A stretch of DNA of 8,444 bases from Gammaproteobacteria bacterium (GCA_016764035.1 JAESSQ010000102.1:1-8444); one strand, 5' to 3'. Shown: positions 1 through 5,460, counted from the stretch's first letter. Numbers and translations are program-made. The notes: a model not told the origin generated them from the sequence alone.

Positions 1-653
1 TCAAAAACATCTTCTTTATCACTACGTTCATCAGAAAGTACAATACGAACACCGGAATTAAGAAAAGATAACTCACGTAAGCGCTTACTTAATATATCGT
101 AGTGAAACTCGATGTTCTTAAAAATACTATCACTTGGCCAAAACCGTAATAAAGTTCCTGTTTTTTCTGTATCACCGCTAATTTCTAACGGTGCAACAGA
201 ATCACCCATGTGATATTCCTGTGTATGAATTTTCCCACCACGATATATCGTCAATTTTAATTTTTCTGATAGCGCATTTACCACAGATACACCTACGCCG
301 TGTAAACCACCTGAAACTTTATAAGAATTATCATCAAACTTACCACCAGCATGTAACACCGTCATAATAACTTCTGCAGCGGATACACCCTCCTCTTCAT
401 GAATACCCGTAGGAATACCACGACCATTATCAGAGACCGATATTGAATTATCAGAATGGATTTTTACTTTAATCTCACTGCAATGCCCAGCAAGTGCTTC
501 ATCGATAGAATTATCAACAACCTCAAAGACCATGTGATGCAAACCAGTGCCATCATCAGTATCACCAATATACATGCCAGGCCGCTTTCTAACCGCGTCT
601 AAACCCTTTAAAACCTTAATACTTGATGAATCGTAAATATCTGTTGCACTCAT
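1..653 (-). CDS. gyrB: DNA gyrase subunit B, N-terminal part (cut by window edge)
   Basis: GyrB is the ATPase subunit of DNA gyrase (A2B2), which adds negative supercoils ahead of forks. Reading starts at ATG 651-653 on the minus strand and stays open for 217 codons to the left edge; the family is about 800 residues, so roughly three quarters are missing. The visible part is the GHKL ATPase domain: EVVDNSIDEA with the catalytic Glu (E44) and Mg-binding Asn (N48), DNGRGIP (75-81), the lid GGKFDD (103-108) and GGLHGVG (115-121). R138 matches E. coli R136, the coumarin-resistance position, and is the sensitive-type Arg. A partial Shine-Dalgarno (AAGTGG, 662-667 on the minus strand) lies 8 nt before the start. 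It follows recF after 80 nt and has its own extended -10 promoter candidate. Identification is by recognition of the conserved protein sequence and its position after recF. Confidence 0.97.
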   Translation of the reverse strand, partial: MSATDIYDSSSIKVLKGLDAVRKRPGMYIGDTDDGTGLHHMVFEVVDNSIDEALAGHCSEIKVKIHSDNSISVSDNGRGIPTGIHEEEGVSAAEVIMTVLHAGGKFDDNSYKVSGGLHGVGVSVVNALSEKLKLTIYRGGKIHTQEYHMGDSVAPLEISGDTEKTGTLLRFWPSDSIFKNIEFHYDILSKRLRELSFLNSGVRIVLSDERSDKEDVF

Positions 654-681
654 GTTTTCAACCACTTATTTGAACCCTCGT

Positions 682-690
682 ATTATATCA
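682..690 (-). promoter_or_regulatory. Extended -10 promoter candidate for gyrB
   Basis: The minus strand reads TGATATAAT, a perfect extended -10 (TGnTATAAT), in the recF-gyrB gap. No recognisable -35 lies 16-18 nt upstream, which is usual for extended -10 promoters. The start point would fall near 675, giving a leader of about 22 nt before the gyrB ATG. This would allow gyrB to be transcribed apart from the dnaA-dnaN-recF unit. The motif is seen; its activity is inferred. Confidence 0.55.
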
Positions 691-733
691 GGTCTTTTGC
701 TTGGATATTTGGAACCTGTAAAAGAAAATAATG

Positions 734-1804
734 CTAGATTAATTTCCCATGTTCCACGTGGAACAACTTTGTTTCATTCCAGGCAGATAAATCAATTTGT
801 TGTTTTTCAATGGTGGAAAGAAATAGTTGAATATTCATCTTTGATAAAACAGAGAGTATTAATTGCCTGTGTTTGCTATCAAGTTCTGCCGCGAGGTCGT
901 CATAAAGTAAAACACAAGGTACTTGCATTGCTTCTGTATATTGCATAGCTTGTGCTAAGCGCATCAATGCAACCAGTGTTTTTTGTTGGCCACGCGAAAT
1001 ACATGTTTGTGCTGATCGTCCAGCGACTTTTAATGAGATTTCAGCACGATGTGGTCCATAGTAGGTGTAACCTTTTAAACGTTCTTTATACAGATTATTT
1101 TCCAGTAATTGCAATAAGTCCTTTTCGTCTGACCAACCACGCTTATAATAAATTTCTACCAATTCCTCACCAAAAAATTGTTTTGTTAACTGATAAAAAT
1201 AAGGTAATAACTTATTAAAATATCGTTGTCGTAATTTATCAATATAGTTAGCTGTTTCATTAATTTCTTCATTCCATAGCTGACACATATCAGGGCTTTG
1301 TTTAGACTTAAGAGCAGCATTACGTTGCATTAATGCTTTTTTAAACCGCTGCCAAGCTTTAAAAAAGCCATGTTCCACGTGGAACACACCCCAATCCAGA
1401 TATTGACGACGTTGAGACGGGCTACCTGTAATTAATTTATAGCTATCAGGATGAATGGCAAGTACAGGGAACTGTTTAGCTATATCAGATACCCGTTTAA
1501 TGGGTTTTTTATTTAATCTAATTTCTGATTTATTACGACTTCTTCTAATGCCAAGTGGAATAATATGTTTTTTATCTGATTTTATATTTGCAACAAGTTG
1601 AAGGTACTGACTATTTCTGAGGATTAAATCTGTAACTTTTTGAGTTCTAAATGATCGAATATGACTTAAATAATAAATAGCTTCCAGTAAACTTGTTTTA
1701 CCAGAAGCGTTATCACCAACAATAAGATTAACACCTTGCACAGGCTTTAATTCAACATTTTCTAAATTACGAAAATTTTTAATTTGTAGCCGTGTTAATT
1801 CCAT
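734..1804 (-). CDS. recF: DNA replication and repair protein RecF
   Basis: RecF is an SMC/ABC-type ATPase that binds gapped DNA with RecO and RecR and helps load RecA at stalled forks. At 356 residues it has the normal length (E. coli 357). Visible motifs are the Walker A GDNASGKT (30-37), the ABC signature SRGQQ (270-274) and the Walker B VLLYDD (298-303) followed by LAAELD. LDWGVFHVEHGF (136-147) is a conserved RecF segment. The start MELTRLQIKNFRN is canonical for the family, although no clear Shine-Dalgarno precedes it; the 50-nt dnaN-recF gap may rely on translation coupled to dnaN. The codons for FHVEH occur twice (141-145 and 348-352), each formed by an identical 16-bp parS-like palindrome, so the gene carries protein code and centromere sites together. 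No frameshift is seen. Confidence 0.97.
   Translation of the reverse strand: MELTRLQIKNFRNLENVELKPVQGVNLIVGDNASGKTSLLEAIYYLSHIRSFRTQKVTDLILRNSQYLQLVANIKSDKKHIIPLGIRRSRNKSEIRLNKKPIKRVSDIAKQFPVLAIHPDSYKLITGSPSQRRQYLDWGVFHVEHGFFKAWQRFKKALMQRNAALKSKQSPDMCQLWNEEINETANYIDKLRQRYFNKLLPYFYQLTKQFFGEELVEIYYKRGWSDEKDLLQLLENNLYKERLKGYTYYGPHRAEISLKVAGRSAQTCISRGQQKTLVALMRLAQAMQYTEAMQVPCVLLYDDLAAELDSKHRQLILSVLSKMNIQLFLSTIEKQQIDLSAWNETKLFHVEHGKLI
750..765. other. parS: parS-like centromere site 1 (ParB binding palindrome)
   Basis: The 16-bp sequence TGTTCCACGTGGAACA is a perfect inverted repeat. It fits the bacterial chromosomal parS core (TGTTNCACGTGNAACA) and the variant found near the origin in Pseudomonas. 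It lies inside the last codons of recF, where it encodes Phe-His-Val-Glu-His (348-352). An identical copy lies 621 bp away in the same gene, and both are about 2 kb from the candidate oriC, where parS sites usually cluster. ParB would load here and work with ParA in origin segregation. parA and parB are not in the window; in related genomes they lie beyond mnmE, mnmG and rsmG. Confidence 0.85.
1371..1386. other. parS: parS-like centromere site 2 (ParB binding palindrome)
   Basis: This is a second exact copy of the perfect palindrome TGTTCCACGTGGAACA, inside recF in the same reading frame as the first, encoding Phe-His-Val-Glu-His (141-145) of the conserved LDWGVFHVEH segment. Part of the sequence is therefore constrained by RecF itself. 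However, codon choice could vary without changing the protein, and both copies keep the full 16 bases. Two exact sites on one side of the origin are consistent with a ParB loading zone. The sequence match is seen; ParB binding is inferred. Confidence 0.85.
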
Positions 1805-1854
1805 AAATCAGTGTAAACAACAAAGATAATGTTGCAATAGACAGCTTTATCTAA

Positions 1855-2955
1855 CTACAAACGCATTGGCATAATAACGTATTTACAATCAGTTTGATCA
1901 GGATATGTTAGAAGAAAACTGCTATTAGAATCACGTAATGAAGCTTGTACCATTTCACAATTAACTACATTTAGTACATCAAGTAAATAATTTACATTAA
2001 AACCTATTTCAATATCATCACCTGCATAAACAACCTCCTGTTCAATATACGCTTCTTCCTGATCTGGGTTATGTGCTTGTAATTTAATAAGATCTTTTTC
2101 AAGTATAAGACGTATACCACGGTATTTTTCGTTAGATAAAATAGACGCACGTAATAATGATTGGCGTAATTGATCTCTATCTGCTGTAACAACATTACCA
2201 CCGTCTGTTGGAATAACACGGTTATAATCAGGAAAACGACCATCAATAATTTTTGACGTTAAACGTAAACCATTAAAAACAACTTGAAGATGATTACTAC
2301 CTAATGTGACTTTAACGATGTCTTCTGAAGTATCAAGTAAACGAACTAATTCTAAAACACCTTTTCTTGGTAAAATAACTTGTTTTATATCAGCTATATC
2401 AGCATGGGTTTCTTTTTCGCAATACGCCAATCGGTGATCATCTGTAGCGACAGCTCGTAAATAATTAGCACTTATTTCTAACATAAGACCATTTAGATAG
2501 TAACGCACATCCTGTTGTGCCATTGCAAACGCTGTTTTATCAATAATATCGTGTAGTTTTTCTTGTGTTATTTCAAATTCATAAATACTGTTAATTGCAT
2601 CAAGTGCTGGAAAATCTTTAGCAGGTAGTGTTGTTAACGTAAAACGATTACGCCCTGATGTTACGAGTGCTTTTTTAGCTTTAACAGAAAAAGTTATTTG
2701 TGACTCATTGGGTAAAGATTTACAAATATCAAGTAATTTACGAGCAGGAACCGTGATTTCACCTGGTTCATCAATAATGATATTAATTTGACTAACTAAT
2801 TCTATTTCAAGATCGGTGGCTGTTAATGTTAATGAATTTTCAGTTGTTTTAATTAAAACATTTGAAAGTGCTGGCATGGTTTGTCTTTTTTCTACAGCAC
2901 CAATAATTTGCTGTAAGGGATTTAGCAGCGTTTCCTTTTCAATCTGAAATTTCAT
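1855..2955 (-). CDS. dnaN: DNA polymerase III beta sliding clamp
   Basis: DnaN is the ring-shaped homodimeric clamp that holds DNA polymerase III on DNA and recruits other polymerases, MutS/MutL and Hda. The protein is 366 residues, the same as E. coli DnaN. It starts MKFQIEKETLLNPLQ and ends in the conserved YVIMPMRL, whose MPMRL tail (362-366) forms part of the client-binding pocket. Other landmarks are ATDDHRLAYC in the middle domain and GRFPDYNRVIP near the second-third domain boundary. The three clamp domains occupy roughly 1-120, 128-250 and 251-366. AGG (2962-2964 on the minus strand) lies 6 nt before the ATG. The gene is downstream of dnaA across a 311-bp AT-rich spacer and 50 nt before recF, the usual dnaA-dnaN-recF order. 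The coding DNA is notably AT-rich, but no residue I checked is unusual. Confidence 0.98.
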   Translation of the reverse strand: MKFQIEKETLLNPLQQIIGAVEKRQTMPALSNVLIKTTENSLTLTATDLEIELVSQINIIIDEPGEITVPARKLLDICKSLPNESQITFSVKAKKALVTSGRNRFTLTTLPAKDFPALDAINSIYEFEITQEKLHDIIDKTAFAMAQQDVRYYLNGLMLEISANYLRAVATDDHRLAYCEKETHADIADIKQVILPRKGVLELVRLLDTSEDIVKVTLGSNHLQVVFNGLRLTSKIIDGRFPDYNRVIPTDGGNVVTADRDQLRQSLLRASILSNEKYRGIRLILEKDLIKLQAHNPDQEEAYIEQEVVYAGDDIEIGFNVNYLLDVLNVVNCEMVQASLRDSNSSFLLTYPDQTDCKYVIMPMRL

Positions 2956-2963
2956 GTAGTACC

Positions 2964-3008
2964 TATATATTAATTAGTTTTTTTATATATATCTTATTGT
3001 TATTATTA
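2964..3008. other. Almost pure A/T tract, candidate DNA unwinding element
   Basis: Only 3 of these 45 bases are G or C. The tract lies between the dnaN ribosome-binding site and the DnaA-like box at 3024-3032, and contains alternating TA runs and a T-run on the plus strand. Such DNA melts easily, which suits an unwinding element beside DnaA boxes. It could also simply be an AT-rich leader that keeps the dnaN start unstructured. The composition is seen; the function is inferred. Confidence 0.4.
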
Positions 3009-3023
3009 TGTTCCACTATATTC

Positions 3024-3032
3024 TGTGGATAT
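3024..3032 (-). promoter_or_regulatory. DnaA box, one mismatch
   Basis: The minus strand reads ATATCCACA, which differs from the consensus TTATCCACA only at the first base. It lies next to the A/T tract at 2964-3008 and 97 bp from the consensus box at 3121-3129, in the same orientation. Confidence 0.5.
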
Positions 3033-3050
3033 GTTTAAAAATACCATTTA

Positions 3051-3063
3051 AATCAATACTTTA
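3051..3063 (+). promoter_or_regulatory. IHF site candidate
   Basis: AATCAATACTTTA fits the IHF consensus WATCAANNNNTTR at every defined position. It sits between two DnaA boxes, where an IHF bend helps open the origin in E. coli. AT-rich DNA yields chance matches, so the position matters more than the match itself. Confidence 0.45.
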
Positions 3064-3120
3064 TATTGTTAATATGGTTTTATAAAATGCTTATTAAGGG
3101 CGTTATTCCTGTCAATGAAT

Positions 3121-3129
3121 TGTGGATAA
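3121..3129 (-). promoter_or_regulatory. Consensus DnaA box
   Basis: The minus strand reads TTATCCACA, the high-affinity DnaA box. It is the central one of three similarly oriented boxes in the dnaA-dnaN spacer. A perfect -35-like TTGACA (3110-3115, minus strand) begins 5 nt further on in the dnaN direction, so DnaA bound here could also affect a dnaN promoter. I find no good -10 at the proper distance (AAGCAT at 17 nt is weak). Confidence 0.8.
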
Positions 3130-3135
3130 AGTTAT

Positions 3136-3157
3136 AGGGTGTTTTTATTTACACCCT
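3136..3157 (+). terminator. Hairpin with short T-run in the dnaA-dnaN spacer
   Basis: AGGGTGT (3136-3142) pairs with ACACCCT (3151-3157) around an 8-nt A/T loop, and the plus strand continues with TTT. It looks like a weak intrinsic terminator in the plus direction, where no gene ends. In the dnaA direction no T-run follows, so it would not be a standard dnaA terminator. It could be an origin structural element or a transcript-processing or pausing hairpin. The stem is seen; the role is unknown. Confidence 0.35.
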
Positions 3158-3200
3158 TTTAATAGTTATTTAACACCTTATTAACAACTTATTAATTTAC
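3145..3200 (+). repeat. Phased TTATT-type repeats near the DnaA box
   Basis: Related units begin at 3145 (TTATTTACACCC), 3166 (TTATTTAACACC), 3178 (TTATTAACAAC) and 3189 (TTATTAATTTAC). Starts are 21, 12 and 11 bp apart, close to whole helical turns. The first three resemble degenerate DnaA boxes (TTATTTACA and TTATTAACA differ from TTATNCACA at one defined base). They could be low-affinity DnaA sites or 13-mer-like unwinding repeats. Low-complexity AT-rich sequence can produce similar patterns by chance. Confidence 0.4.
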
Positions 3201-3232
3201 TTTTAACATACGTATATAAATTGTTAATAAAG

Positions 3233-3241
3233 TGTGTATAT
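3233..3241 (-). promoter_or_regulatory. DnaA box, one mismatch
   Basis: The minus strand reads ATATACACA, which differs from TTATNCACA only at the first base. It lies 26 bp beyond the dnaA stop codon and shares the orientation of the boxes at 3121-3129 and 3024-3032. Confidence 0.4.
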
Positions 3242-3266
3242 CGTAATGTTTTGGCATGATTAGTAA

Positions 3267-4625
3267 TTAATTACTTAACACGCGAATCATGTTTTTATAA
3301 TCTTCATCAATTTTATTATCCGATTTTCTTAATTCGGCAATTTTTCTGCAACCATGTAACACGGTGGTATGGTCACGCCCACCAAAAGCAGCGCCTATTT
3401 CAGGCAGACTATGATTTGTTAATTCTTTTGATAATGCCATGGCTAGCTGCCTGGGTCGTGTTATAGAGCGGCTTCGCCTATTCGAGTGTAAATCAGAGGT
3501 TCTTATTTTGTAGTATTCAGCAACGGTTTTTTGAATGTTATCGATCGTTATTGTGCGTTCTTGTAGTGCAATTAAGTCTCGTAACGCTTCTTTTGCAAAA
3601 TTAAGCGTGATACTACTGCCAGTAAAGTTAGCTGTTGCCATCACTCGGCGAAAAGCGCCTTCTAATTCACGTATATTTGAACGTATACGTTTAGCAATAA
3701 AAAAAGCAACTTCACTAGGGAGTTCAATGTTTGCTTCTTCTGCCTTTTTTTGCAAAATGGCCACCCTTGTTTCTAGTTCTGGCGGTTCTATACAAATAGG
3801 CAAGCCCCAGCCAAAACGAGAGCGTAATCTTTCTTCTAAACCTTCAACTTCTTTTGGGTAACGATCACAACTTAAAATAATTTGACTACCTTCTTCTAAC
3901 AAGGCATTAAAAGTATGAAAAAACTCTTCTTGAGAACGCTCTTTACCGGCAAAGAATTGTATATCGTCAACCAGAATGGCATCGAGTGAGCGATAGTGTT
4001 GTTTAAACGCGTCCATGGCATTATGTTGTAAGGCTTTTACCATGTGGCCAACAAAACGTTCAGAATGTATGTAGGTAATACGTGCATTTGGTTTGTGTTT
4101 AAGCATCATATTACCAACAGCATGCATTAGATGTGTTTTACCTAAGCCTACACCTCCATAATAAAACAAAGGGTTATAGGCGGTTCCAGGGTTTTCAGCT
4201 ACTTGAATAGAAGCCGCTTTTGCTAGTTGGTTTGATTTTCCTTCAACAAAATTATCAAAGGTAAAGGCCGGGTTTAAATTATGCTCAACCAGTGGCTTTT
4301 TGATTGTAGTTTTATGATAAGTGGTAAATTTTTCTGTTGAGTGTGTTGTATTTGTGATGGGTGGTGCTTCATTGGTTTTATTTTGACTACCAATTTCAAT
4401 AGATAATTGTGTTGTTTGCTCAGGGTCTATATCTGACAAGATAGATTGTATTTTGTCCTGAAAATTTTGTTTTACCCAGTCTTGTACAAAACGATTAGGT
4501 GCTAACAATTTGATGTGGTTGTTTTCTTCAATAATTTGAAGCGGTCGTATCCAGGTATTTAATTGTTGGTCAGAAAGCTCTGTTTCTAATCTTTGTAAGC
4601 AATTGGGCCATATTTTTTTGCTCAC
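3267..4625 (-). CDS. dnaA: Chromosomal replication initiator protein DnaA
   Basis: DnaA is the AAA+ initiator that binds DnaA boxes, melts oriC and loads the DnaB helicase; it also acts as a transcription factor. The 452 residues are close to E. coli (467), the difference fitting a short variable linker (about 80-115). Domain I (about 1-75) begins WPNCLQRLETELSDQQLNTW. The AAA+ core has Walker A GGVGLGKT (157-164), Walker B ILVDD (217-221), the box VII arginines R266 and R270 in ERLRSRFGWGL, and the sensor 2 arginine R319 in NIRELEG. Domain IV carries the DNA-binding signature GGRDHTTVLHG (415-425). The start codon is GTG (4623-4625), with AGAGG (4635-4639, minus strand) 9 nt before it; E. 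coli dnaA also uses GTG. A consensus DnaA box over the probable promoter suggests autoregulation. Confidence 0.98.
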   Translation of the reverse strand: MSKKIWPNCLQRLETELSDQQLNTWIRPLQIIEENNHIKLLAPNRFVQDWVKQNFQDKIQSILSDIDPEQTTQLSIEIGSQNKTNEAPPITNTTHSTEKFTTYHKTTIKKPLVEHNLNPAFTFDNFVEGKSNQLAKAASIQVAENPGTAYNPLFYYGGVGLGKTHLMHAVGNMMLKHKPNARITYIHSERFVGHMVKALQHNAMDAFKQHYRSLDAILVDDIQFFAGKERSQEEFFHTFNALLEEGSQIILSCDRYPKEVEGLEERLRSRFGWGLPICIEPPELETRVAILQKKAEEANIELPSEVAFFIAKRIRSNIRELEGAFRRVMATANFTGSSITLNFAKEALRDLIALQERTITIDNIQKTVAEYYKIRTSDLHSNRRSRSITRPRQLAMALSKELTNHSLPEIGAAFGGRDHTTVLHGCRKIAELRKSDNKIDEDYKNMIRVLSN

Positions 4626-4704
4626 TCAGATTAACCTCTTTTCTTCGAAAGAATTATTGCAGTAATATGAAAATAATTCTAAATGTCTTTTAGGGGGAAC
4701 TGAT

Positions 4705-4734
4705 TCTATACCGGTTAATGTGACTTATCCACAA
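4705..4734 (-). promoter_or_regulatory. Probable dnaA promoter
   Basis: On the minus strand, TTGTGG (4729-4734) and TATAGA (4705-4710) are separated by 18 nt, giving a moderate sigma70-type promoter about 80 nt before the dnaA GTG. The -35 overlaps the consensus DnaA box at 4725-4733, so bound DnaA should block RNA polymerase. This is inferred from the sequence; other start points are possible. Confidence 0.45.
4725..4733 (+). promoter_or_regulatory. Consensus DnaA box upstream of dnaA
   Basis: TTATCCACA is an exact high-affinity DnaA box in the dnaA-rpmH spacer, about 100 bp before dnaA. It covers the -35 of the probable dnaA promoter, which suggests repression of dnaA by its own product. 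It may also belong to the origin, with the boxes on the other side of dnaA. I found no second good box in this 263-bp spacer. Confidence 0.8.
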
Positions 4735-4820
4735 GAGAACAGCATATAGTTGTTTTATTATAATGGCATATTTGGTTTTAAGCGTAACAAATAATAATTG
4801 GTAAGTAACTAAATTATATT

Positions 4821-4849
4821 TTGACTAAAGCAGCGGTAGTACGTAAAAT
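4821..4849 (+). promoter_or_regulatory. Strong sigma70-type promoter for rpmH
   Basis: TTGACT (4821-4826), a 17-nt spacer and TAAAAT (4844-4849) make a near-consensus promoter, with a start expected near 4856 and a leader of about 33 nt. The discriminator after the -10 is GCGCGG, an island of G/C in AT-rich DNA. GC-rich discriminators are typical of stringently controlled ribosomal promoters repressed by ppGpp and DksA. It likely drives rpmH and, through the leaky hairpin, rnpA and the genes beyond. Confidence 0.7.
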
Positions 4850-4888
4850 GCGCGGTTCGCCGAAACATTGATATTATTGGATTTAGTT

Positions 4889-5023
4889 ATGAAAAGAACA
4901 TTTCAACCAAGTTGTTTAAAAAGAGCAAGAACACATGGTTTTCGCGCTCGTAGCCGTACCGTTGGTGGCCGTAGAGTATTAAAGTCACGTCGTGCTAAAG
5001 GTCGTCATAGCTTAACTGTTTAA
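4889..5023 (+). CDS. rpmH: 50S ribosomal protein L34
   Basis: L34 is a very small, highly basic protein of the large ribosomal subunit that binds 23S rRNA. The 44-codon frame begins MKRTFQPSCLKRARTHGFRA and ends RRAKGRHSLTV, matching the family over its whole length; the usual length is 44-46 residues. Cys9 replaces the more common Asn or Val, and the THGFRAR core is intact. The start is fixed by the conserved MKRTFQPS N-terminus; only a weak Shine-Dalgarno (GGA, 4879-4881) lies 7 nt upstream. It is the first gene of the rightward unit, divergent from dnaA, 33 nt after its predicted transcription start and 80 nt before rnpA. Confidence 0.97.
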   Translation: MKRTFQPSCLKRARTHGFRARSRTVGGRRVLKSRRAKGRHSLTV

Positions 5024-5035
5024 TATAAAAACCAC

Positions 5036-5077
5036 ACGGTAGTATTTATTATTATTAAATTGCTACCGTACTTTTTT
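5036..5077 (+). terminator. Attenuator-like hairpin between rpmH and rnpA
   Basis: ACGGTAG (5036-5042) pairs with CTACCGT (5063-5069); inside, ATTT (5044-5047) can pair with AAAT (5057-5060). A run of six T (5072-5077) follows two bases after the stem, so it reads as an intrinsic terminator in the direction of transcription. The stem has only seven main pairs around a large loop, so it is probably leaky. That would explain high L34 output with lower RnpA, YidD and YidC from one promoter. Confidence 0.6.
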
Positions 5078-5103
5078 ACTTATTAAACGGATAGGAAAAA
5101 ACC

Positions 5104-5460
5104 ATGTCTCAGGCATGTTTACCTAAACATGCCAAGCTGTTAAAAGCCATTGATTATAAACAGGTTTTTGATGAACCCGTACGTTCCTCAGATCGTTATT
5201 TTACGGTGTTGGCTCGTCCAAATAATTTATCACACGCACGCCTGGGTTTGGCATTTACAAAGAAAAGGGTAAAGCTGGCGGTAGCCAGAAATCGGCTAAA
5301 GCGTATTTCTCGAGAAAGTTTTCGATTAACACGTGAAAAGTACCATGCTGATTATATTGTGTTGGCCGGTTCGCAATGCGCAAAAGCGTCGAATCAACAG
5401 TTATTTGATTCATTGCAACAACACTGGCAGCGACTAATTAAACAATGCATAAAATTATAA
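5104..5460 (+). CDS. rnpA: Ribonuclease P protein component
   Basis: RnpA is the protein subunit of RNase P; it binds the 5' leader of precursor tRNAs and supports the catalytic RNA (rnpB, not in this window). The 118 residues match E. coli (119). The signature region reads KLAVARNRLKRISRESFR (57-74) with the RNR core at 62-64, preceded by the RLGLAFTKK strand (46-54). The protein is basic, as expected for RNA binding. AGGA (5093-5096) lies 7 nt before the ATG, one of the clearest ribosome sites in the window. It lies behind the rpmH attenuator, and its last 16 nt overlap the start of yidD, so the two are probably translationally coupled. Confidence 0.96.
   Translation: MSQACLPKHAKLLKAIDYKQVFDEPVRSSDRYFTVLARPNNLSHARLGLAFTKKRVKLAVARNRLKRISRESFRLTREKYHADYIVLAGSQCAKASNQQLFDSLQQHWQRLIKQCIKL

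Larger units (their letters stand above)
2956..3266. other. Candidate oriC: dnaA-dnaN spacer
   Basis: This 311-bp stretch has no gene. It is unusually long and AT-rich for a dnaA-dnaN gap inside one transcription unit. It contains one consensus DnaA box (3121-3129), two one-mismatch boxes (3024-3032 and 3233-3241) in the same orientation, a match to the IHF consensus (3051-3063), TTATT repeats spaced 11-12 bp (3166-3200), a hairpin (3136-3157) and an almost pure A/T tract next to dnaN (2964-3008). Together these resemble an initiator-binding plus unwinding region. With the single consensus box upstream of dnaA, the layout recalls bipartite origins such as that of Bacillus subtilis. There is no GATC in the spacer, so Dam/SeqA-type sequestration is not suggested. 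The alternative is that the main origin is the dnaA-rpmH spacer, as in Pseudomonas. Confidence 0.6.

Noticed and set aside
652..1218. Plus-strand open frames opposite the gyrB-recF junction and the recF 3' half
   Set aside because: They are antisense to clear recF coding sequence, resemble no family I recognise and lack ribosome sites; they are shadows.
2990..3010. DnaA-trio element (repeated TAA triplets on the minus strand next to the DnaA-like box at 3024-3032)
   Set aside because: The triplets run with the wrong polarity relative to the box: the strand with its 3' end toward the box reads TTA/TAT, not the required 3'-(G/A)A(T/A)-5' repeats.
3084..3115. dnaN promoter using the exact TTGACA at 3110-3115 (minus strand)
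   Set aside because: No acceptable -10 lies 16-18 nt away (AAGCAT is the best), and the TATAAA further on is too distant, so I did not list it as a promoter.
3535..3861. 108-codon plus-strand frame opposite dnaA
   Set aside because: It lies wholly opposite the conserved AAA+ domain of DnaA, and its composition follows from the opposite coding strand.
4641..4655. TTCTTCGAAAGAA inverted repeat in the dnaA leader as an operator or riboswitch
   Set aside because: It is imperfect and has only a five-pair stem; it matches no LexA, Fis or other operator I can name.
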